NCBI GenBank assembly: GCA_903871865.1
Contig: CAIQIL010000454.1
Coordinates: forward strand, 1-5,257
DNA: 5,257 nt
Direction of reading: 5' to 3'
Source of the DNA: an uncultured Burkholderiales bacterium
GTDB lineage: Bacteria; Pseudomonadota; Gammaproteobacteria; Burkholderiales; Burkholderiaceae_C
This document shows positions 4,664-5,257 of this stretch, in pieces. Numbering within the stretch: the stretch's first letter is position 1; every line of letters begins with the position of its first letter. Below the pieces are notes generated by a model. That model searched no databases and was not told the origin of the DNA. It was given only the letters and a program-made list of their open reading frames with translations. The position numbers were made by a program, and so were the translations under genes.

Positions 4664-5257
4664 TCAGACCGCCGCGGCCAGCTCGGTGCCTTGCTTGATG
4701 GCGCGCTTGGCGTCCAGCTCGGCGGCCACGTCGGCGCCACCGATCAGGTGCACCTTCTTGCCAGCGGCCTCCAGGCCGGCCTGCAGGGCGCGGAAGGGCT
4801 CCTGGCCAGCACACAGCACCACGTTGTCGACCGGCAGCACCAGCTCCTGCGCACCCACGGTGATGTGCAGGCCTGCGTCGTCGATCTTGCGGTAGGTGGC
4901 GCCAGCGATCATCTCGACGTTGCGGTTCTTCAGCGAGGTGCGGTGGATCCAGCCCGTGGTCTTGCCCAGGCCGTCACCGACCTTGCTGGCCTTGCGCTGC
5001 AGCAGGTAGATCTGGCGCGGCGGGGTGTCCAGGTGCGGGGCCTTGATGCCACCGCGCTCGGCGTAGCTGGTGTCGATGCCCCACTCGGCGTAGAACTTCT
5101 CGGCGTCCAGCGCCGGGCTGCTGCCCTCGTGCGTCAGGTACTCGGACACGTCGAAGCCGATGCCACCGGCGCCGATCACGGCCACGCGCTTGCCCACGGG
5201 CTTCTTGTCGCGCAGCACGTCGAGGTAGCTCATCACCTTGGGGTGGTCCACGCCCTC
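4664..5257 (-). CDS. fadH: NADPH-dependent 2,4-dienoyl-CoA reductase, C-terminal part (5' end outside window)
   Basis: These are the last 197 residues of FadH, an FMN/FAD/4Fe-4S enzyme of about 670 residues in E. coli that reduces 2,4-dienoyl-CoA with NADPH during beta-oxidation of unsaturated fatty acids. The frame is open to the window edge. The visible part begins EGVDHPKVMSYLDVL, then the nucleotide-binding loop VIGAGGIGFDVSEYL (27-41, GxGGxG), an EWGIDTSY block, the diagnostic LQRKASKVGDGLGKTTGWIHR region, KIDDAGLH, VDNVVLCAGQEP, and the final FAD-domain segment HLIGGADVAAELDAKRAI. This matches, block for block, what I recall of the E. coli FadH C-terminus. The N-terminal TIM barrel with FMN, iron-sulfur cluster and catalytic residues lies outside the window, so intactness cannot be judged. 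It is the first visible gene of the minus-strand operon; the NTF2-like gene follows after 20 bases. The promoter is not in the window. Confidence 0.95.
   Translation of the reverse strand, partial: EGVDHPKVMSYLDVLRDKKPVGKRVAVIGAGGIGFDVSEYLTHEGSSPALDAEKFYAEWGIDTSYAERGGIKAPHLDTPPRQIYLLQRKASKVGDGLGKTTGWIHRTSLKNRNVEMIAGATYRKIDDAGLHITVGAQELVLPVDNVVLCAGQEPFRALQAGLEAAGKKVHLIGGADVAAELDAKRAIKQGTELAAAV

Noticed and set aside
4186..4740. A 185-residue N-terminal extension of the isomerase in the same open frame
   Set aside because: It runs through the NTF2-like gene and into fadH. The ATG at 4185 with its ribosome binding site gives a protein of normal ECH1 length.

Overview
The window is GC-rich, with strongly GC-biased third codon positions that leave long empty reading frames opposite the real genes. 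The gene families and the PEP-CTERM protein suggest a betaproteobacterium, most likely Burkholderiales and possibly Comamonadaceae-like. The family-level statement is an inference, since there is no rRNA or other phylogenetic marker here. I see no mobile elements, tRNA/rRNA genes or CRISPR arrays.

Layout: (1) 2-649, plus strand, the 3' part of an AraC-family regulator with its upstream end outside the window. (2) 650-767, a 118-base gap holding a very good sigma-54 (-24/-12) promoter and a clear ribosome binding site. (3) 768-1349, plus strand, a small secreted PEP-CTERM protein. (4) 1350-1412, a short gap with a perfect 8-bp hairpin. (5) 1413-3308, plus strand, a tightly packed four-gene cluster: a DUF2185/Imm33-like protein, an uncharacterised 245-residue protein, a YigZ/IMPACT-family protein and a small DUF3820 protein. 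The last two junctions are overlaps of 10 and 11 bases. (6) 3309-3354, a convergent intergenic gap with a terminator for the minus-strand operon. (7) 3355-5257, minus strand, an operon transcribed from right to left: the C-terminal part of 2,4-dienoyl-CoA reductase (fadH), a small NTF2/SnoaL-like protein, and a crotonase with the full catalytic triad of delta(3,5)-delta(2,4)-dienoyl-CoA isomerase.

How the genes work together: the minus-strand operon is a coherent module for beta-oxidation of unsaturated fatty acids. The isomerase produces the 2,4-dienoyl-CoA that FadH reduces, and an NTF2-like protein of unknown role sits between them with matched 20-base spacers. The PEP-CTERM gene looks like a single substrate gene controlled by RpoN and served by an exosortase system elsewhere in the genome. 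The four-gene plus-strand cluster has no obvious common pathway.

Most of the window is ordinary chromosomal content. The items most worth a second look are the sigma-54 promoter on the orphan PEP-CTERM gene, the isomerase/FadH pairing with its NTF2-like companion, and the uncharacterised 245-residue protein. I did not find convincing evidence of an undescribed defence or mobile system.
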